21,754 nt of DNA from Planctomycetes bacterium GWF2_50_10 (GTDB lineage Bacteria; Planctomycetota; Phycisphaerae; Sedimentisphaerales; GWF2-50-10), in the NCBI GenBank assembly GCA_001824635.1, contig MHYB01000068.1, positions 263 through 22,016 on the forward strand, read 5' to 3'. A program made the translations under genes and the position numbers. This document shows positions 20,003-21,754 of this stretch, piece after piece. The notes under the pieces are model-generated. The model was not told where the DNA came from. It did no database searches and saw only the letters and a list, made by a program, of their open reading frames with translations. Numbering within the stretch: position 1 is the stretch's first letter; every line of letters starts with the position of its first letter.

Positions 20003-20626
20003 ATGGCAGTTGATCCGAATATGGCAATGGTATGTGATCCAACAACACTATATTATGTTTATTCAACCACAGCCCAAGTTTTGGCAGCGGCATTTGCTTT
20101 TATAGGCGTTTTCCTTTTATTTCGAGTGGAGGCAATCAATAATGCTCGTGAAAAAATAAGCGAATACCTGTATAACTTGCCCGAAACCAAAAGCAAAGAT
20201 ATGATACAAAGTTATCATCAGAGAAATTGGGTTGCATTTAGCAATGCCTACATCAACCATAATATTAATCGATCAGATAACACAAACAACAAGCCACCCA
20301 GTGAAGACCTAAAATCCCAAAGAAAAACACGTTTGCAAGAAATGATCCTGTCTCCATACCTTGTTTTAGCATTCTCTAAGCAATCCAAAGAAGTCATAGA
20401 AAATTTTAAAAACTTATCTGCCTGGTTGATATCCCTGATAATTTTATCTCTTATTTTTTTAGCAATATCCGGATTGATTTGCCATTATGTTTGGAGCTTT
20501 TGGGGGCCGCTGATTCTGATTACATATTTTTCTGCTTGCTCACTCTGGAAATGCAAGAACTTCATAGTAACATCCTTGCCTGTGTATAAAACAGATCCAG
20601 ACCAGGAAAAGCCCAAAGCTTTGTAG
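20003..20626 (+). CDS. Orphan membrane protein, unknown function
   Basis: 207 residues with three likely membrane helices: about 22-42 (AQVLAAAFAFIGVFLLF), 139-160 (LISLIILSLIFLAISGLI) and 163-180. A long polar middle section (45-135, Lys/Asn/Ser-rich) connects helices 1 and 2. GGGGAT lies eight bases before the ATG. Codon use is clearly more AT-rich than in the surrounding genes, and it is bracketed by repeats, which suggests a gained accessory gene. I do not recognise the family. Layouts like this occur among small effector-type membrane proteins, but no specific role is supported. Confidence 0.7.
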   Translation: MAVDPNMAMVCDPTTLYYVYSTTAQVLAAAFAFIGVFLLFRVEAINNAREKISEYLYNLPETKSKDMIQSYHQRNWVAFSNAYINHNINRSDNTNNKPPSEDLKSQRKTRLQEMILSPYLVLAFSKQSKEVIENFKNLSAWLISLIILSLIFLAISGLICHYVWSFWGPLILITYFSACSLWKCKNFIVTSLPVYKTDPDQEKPKAL

Positions 20627-20785
20627 GATGGCGAAATTCTTTGGTCAATAATTCCTCGTTGGCACAAATGCTGTGTGTGCTTAAAAGATATGGCTATTGG
20701 TAGACGCACAAAAGAATTTTGCCCATGCGGAGCAGTGGTGGTTATTTGAAGATTCAGCATGGGCAAGAGTACTTGCCCATCCTAC
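20618..20785. repeat. Fold-back element (nested inverted repeats)
   Basis: The left side carries TTTGTAGGATGGCGAAATTCTTTGG (broken here for reading: TTTGTAGGATGG, then CGAAATTCTTTGG). The middle has AAAAGAATTTTGCCCAT (20710-20726), inverse to the left arm. The right side has TGGGCAAG-agta-CTTGCCCA (20760-20779) followed by TCCTACAAA, inverse to the TTTGTAGGA that starts the element. It begins inside the last codons of the membrane-protein gene. It looks like a small non-autonomous repeat or REP-like pair. Confidence 0.6.
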
Positions 20786-20895
20786 AAACTACAAACTTTT
20801 TTTGCGTATTAGCAATCGCAATTCACGAATTGTTGGGGCGAGAATTTTTCCTCTCCCGTTGGGATGGATTTTCGCCAATTTTGTCTGAATTTTTA

Positions 20896-20942
20896 CCCCA
20901 AACCACCGCCAGACCACCCTCGAACCACCCCCAGACCCCCCC
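20896..20942 (-). repeat. C-rich direct repeat with G-quadruplex potential on the minus strand
   Basis: ACCACCGCCAGACC (20902-20915) and ACCACCCCCAGACC (20924-20937) are 14-base repeats 22 bases apart, inside a run of C tracts. On the minus strand there are G tracts of 7, 5, 3 and 4. The rest of 20786-21201 shows no gene or clear RNA. Confidence 0.6.
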
Positions 20943-21201
20943 AAAAATTCAGTTTGAAGAGTACTGGGAAATATCCATTTTGCTCCCAAAAATCAGGCTG
21001 CAAATCTGATGTTTTAGTCTTGATGATGAAAATTATTTTCGATTCGGGCCGATAAAAGCTTGGCTATCATAACTGGTTCGGGCATGTTGAAAGGTTGAAC
21101 AACTTGGGGGTCAAATTTGATTGTCAGTAGGCCTGAAATTGGTATCCTGAAGTTATATTTTTTGCAGTTGAGCAGCAAATTGATTTGTACAAGGAACCGG
21201 C

Positions 21202-21754
21202 ATGAACGCAAGCAGGGAAGTTTACGAGCACCGGGAGGGAGATAATGGCAAGATGACTTCTGGGCCGCTGGTCATAGAGGTCGCCTGGGAAGTGTGTCAG
21301 CAGGTTGGGGGTATATATACAGTACTGCGCTCAAAGGCGCCGGCTGCGGTGAAGCGGTATGGGCATAATTACTGTCTTGTGGGGCCTTATAACCCGGAGA
21401 TTTCGCCGCAGGAATTTGAAGAGACCGAGCCGACTGGGATATTCGCGCAGGTGATCGGCTCGCTGGAGCGAATGGGGATAGAAGCGCATTTTGGATACTG
21501 GCTCATATCAGGTCGGCCGCAGGCGATATTGTTTAATCCGACAAGCGTATTCAATCGGCTCGGTGAGATAAAATATTACCTTTGGGAACATCATCATATC
21601 GCGATGAGCGACGATTCGCTTTTGAACCTGGTGACGGCGTTCGGGTTTGCGGTAGAACACTTTTTCAGGCAGCTTTCGGCGATAACGGCAGGGCAGCCTA
21701 TAGTCGCGCATTTCCACGAGTGGATGGCGGGCGTTTGCATACCAGAACTGCGGC
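21202..21754 (+). CDS. Glycogen synthase, GT3 type (5' part, runs off the window)
   Basis: 184 residues are visible from ATG 21202, which has AAGGAA five bases upstream. The sequence matches the eukaryote-like GT3 glycogen synthases: IEVAWEVCQQVGGIYTVLRS (25-44), YCLVGPYNPE, GYWLISGRPQAILF, and at the edge VAHFHEWMAG. In yeast and animal enzymes the same places read EVANRVGGIYSVL, GRWLIEGAP and AHFHEWLAG. The enzyme extends glycogen from UDP-glucose or ADP-glucose. Bacterial members are known from several phyla, planctomycetes probably among them. About a quarter to a third of the gene is present; the UDP-binding C-terminal half is outside. Confidence 0.9.
   Translation, partial: MNASREVYEHREGDNGKMTSGPLVIEVAWEVCQQVGGIYTVLRSKAPAAVKRYGHNYCLVGPYNPEISPQEFEETEPTGIFAQVIGSLERMGIEAHFGYWLISGRPQAILFNPTSVFNRLGEIKYYLWEHHHIAMSDDSLLNLVTAFGFAVEHFFRQLSAITAGQPIVAHFHEWMAGVCIPELR

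Noticed and set aside
20697..21055. Several 60-96 residue frames in the gap before glycogen synthase
   Set aside because: They arise from the fold-back and C-rich repeats, lack ribosome-binding sites and show no domain.

Overview
This window looks like a chromosomal segment of a planctomycete, most likely of the Phycisphaerae/Sedimentisphaerales type. That placement is an inference. It rests on a PEP-CTERM secreted protein, several small lipoproteins, an EF-P with a TPGNLRAF loop, a ribosome-hibernation factor fused to a cold-shock domain, a GT3-type glycogen synthase, and very G-rich sense strands. No tRNA, CRISPR array, rRNA or complete mobile element was seen.

Layout. 1-0.9 kb: the 3' end of an unrecognised gene, then ribose-5-phosphate isomerase B. 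0.9-2.9 kb: an isolated phage-type terminase large subunit between two clusters of short intergenic repeats. 2.9-4.8 kb: a minus-strand pair, a secreted protein and a membrane-anchored PH-like protein. 5.06-5.42 kb: RNase P RNA (minus). 5.6-6.2 kb: an HPF/cold-shock fusion. 6.3-9.8 kb: small envelope proteins (a coiled-coil periplasmic protein, a PEP-CTERM protein, three putative lipoproteins and a tyrosine-rich secreted protein). 9.9-13.5 kb: rlmN followed by a long U32 protein of the RlhA type. 13.4-15.0 kb: a convergent sodium/solute symporter whose terminator lies inside the U32 coding sequence. 15.2-16.5 kb: EF-P and a HepT/MntA toxin-antitoxin pair, both with strong sigma-70-type promoters. 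16.7-17.35 kb: a small, previously unlabelled unit with its own promoter, two or three related mini-ORFs and a terminator. 17.2-19.2 kb: an LtaS-like membrane sulfatase-fold protein. 19.3-19.8 kb: pyrE. 20.0-20.6 kb: an AT-rich orphan membrane protein. 20.6-21.2 kb: a non-coding stretch with a fold-back element and a C-rich repeat. 21.2 kb to the end: the start of a GT3 glycogen synthase.

Two things stand out. First, nearly every intergenic gap carries degenerate tandem repeats with a strict 7-base period but different words (GTTCTGA, GTTRCGN, AACGTYC, TTGATTA, GTGATTA, AAATTAC, CCGAAWC, GTTTCGA, GGAGACA). Two of these tracts have run into the 3' ends of genes and become protein tails. Second, the mini-ORF unit at 16.7-17.35 kb encodes short peptides that share PP-x3-GK, each with a G-rich ribosome-binding site and a GGGCC/GGCCC hairpin. 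It could be a small peptide family or a repeated structured RNA. A translation and RNA-modification theme also runs through the window: RNase P, HPF, RlmN, the RlhA-like U32 protein and EF-P.
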